A DNA stretch of 42,384 nt from JBBIWA01 sp037439425 (GTDB taxonomy: Bacteria > Acidobacteriota > Blastocatellia > RBC074), in the NCBI GenBank assembly GCA_037439425.1, contig JBBIWA010000046.1, positions 1 to 42,384 on the forward strand. Direction: 5' to 3'. The notes under the pieces were generated by a model. It saw only the letters and a program-made list of their open reading frames with translations. It ran no database searches and was not told the DNA's origin. The translations under genes and the position numbers were made by a program. Within the stretch, counting starts at the first letter, position 1, and each line of letters opens with the position of its first letter. Shown here piece after piece: positions 41,814-42,384 of the stretch.

Positions 41814-42041
41814 GGACGACTCCTGCGGAAAATCAGACCTCGGACTAAGTCTGATCCCTGCAGTCTGATATCTACATCGCAGTTCCGTTGCTGGTTGAAA
41901 ATACCACTTACATTTTGACACGCTGGGAGCTTTTGTCAATGAGCCCAGGATGGTGAATTTATGATGGCGGTCTGCGCGCTTTTCCTCTATACTTATCTCA
42001 CCCCTTTACCTTCCCGGCCACCAACTTGCTAGGAGAAGCCT

Positions 42042-42384
42042 ATGACGCGCTGCACACAATGTTTCAGCGAACTGCTCGAGCTGGCTGTCTTTTGCCCCCG
42101 CTGCGGCCGGCCTAAAGAACCAGCTCTGGATCGCCTGCTTAATCGGAGTCTTGGCGGTCGCTATTATCTCTACCGCCGATTGGGAGAAGGGGGGCTGGCG
42201 ACCGTCTTCGCGGCCATCGATACGCAGTCAGACCGCATCGTGGCGGTTAAAGTCAGCGACCCGCGCCAACTGGTGCAACGGGAGTTGAATGAAGCTTTTG
42301 ACGTTGCTCAGGCGCGCCGTTACTGGAATGAGATGCTAGAGCGGATGCAGCGCGAGGCGATCGCGCTGGCGGCCATTGATCATC
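42042..42384 (+). CDS. Zinc-ribbon Ser/Thr protein kinase, N-terminal fragment (runs off right edge)
   Basis: The first 114 codons of a second kinase with the same plan as the gene at 12563. It opens with a zinc ribbon (CTQC, CPRC), then LGGRYYLYRRLGEGGLATVFAAIDTQSDRIVAVKV, which is the glycine loop (LGEGGLA) and the ATP-binding lysine (VAVKV) of Hanks kinases. The glycine loop lacks the usual second-phosphate glycine pattern (GxGGMG becomes GEGGLA), a minor variant. AGGAG precedes the ATG at 42042. The catalytic loop and any C-terminal domain are beyond the window. Confidence 0.85.
   Translation, partial: MTRCTQCFSELLELAVFCPRCGRPKEPALDRLLNRSLGGRYYLYRRLGEGGLATVFAAIDTQSDRIVAVKVSDPRQLVQRELNEAFDVAQARRYWNEMLERMQREAIALAAIDH

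Overview
The window looks like chromosome of a Gram-negative bacterium of the phylum Acidobacteriota, probably class Blastocatellia. This is inferred from content, not from a marker gene. The pointers are two tandem secreted VWFA-family proteins of the kind expanded in Acidobacteriota, zinc-ribbon Ser/Thr kinases fused to other domains, an LptD outer-membrane assembly protein, type IV pilus genes, long intergenic spacers, and several families of short palindromic repeats. No rRNA or tRNA gene was recognised.

Layout. 1-334 (-): N-terminal 111 codons of an IscB-like (RRXRR/RuvC) OMEGA nuclease that runs off the left edge, with a structured upstream region (335 to about 640) that is a good candidate for its omega RNA. 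701-4066 (-): APC amino-acid transporter, fold-type III PLP decarboxylase and a small zinc-ribbon membrane protein. 4437-6540 (-): murQ and a BadF-type sugar kinase, a peptidoglycan amino-sugar salvage pair. 6541-8064: a long non-coding stretch with a REP-like array. 8065-9954 (-): two secreted proteins, one FecR-like and one unknown. 10759-11547 (-): Crp/Fnr regulator, followed by a 1 kb spacer holding a two-repeat CRISPR-like structure. 12563-17484 (+): zinc ribbon-kinase-FGE fusion, secreted lysine/proline-rich protein, argH. 17778-19186 (-): HTH protein translationally coupled to an aminotransferase. 19758-22765 (+): tandem zinc-finger anti-sigma-like protein and lptD. 22846-24628 (-): pilT and recX, divergent from a type IV pilin (24904, +). 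25636-29397 (+): two VWFA proteins and a GT-C-like membrane protein. 29431-35056 (-): DUF2339, DUF3999, a frameshifted sixA and a nucleotidyltransferase. 35156-36784 (-): acyl-CoA carboxylase beta subunit. 37377-39881 (-): two MacB-type ABC permeases without an ATPase. 40332-41087 (+): trypsin-like S1C protease. 41081-41679 (-): phhB and a glutaredoxin-like protein. 42042-end (+): N-terminus of a second zinc-ribbon kinase.

How the genes work together. The clearest functional units are MurNAc/GlcNAc salvage (murQ with the kinase), the pilin/pilT locus, the DUF2339/DUF3999 membrane pair, and the decarboxylase with an APC transporter, which resembles an amino-acid decarboxylation/antiport module. 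Most other genes are housekeeping (argH, recX, lptD, phhB). The likeliest 'system' is the IscB-omega RNA locus at the left edge. The orphan CRISPR-like pair and an 88-140 bp palindromic element found at four loci are the next most interesting signals. Many long reading frames start upstream of the real start, sometimes inside repeats, so internal starts were chosen by Shine-Dalgarno position.
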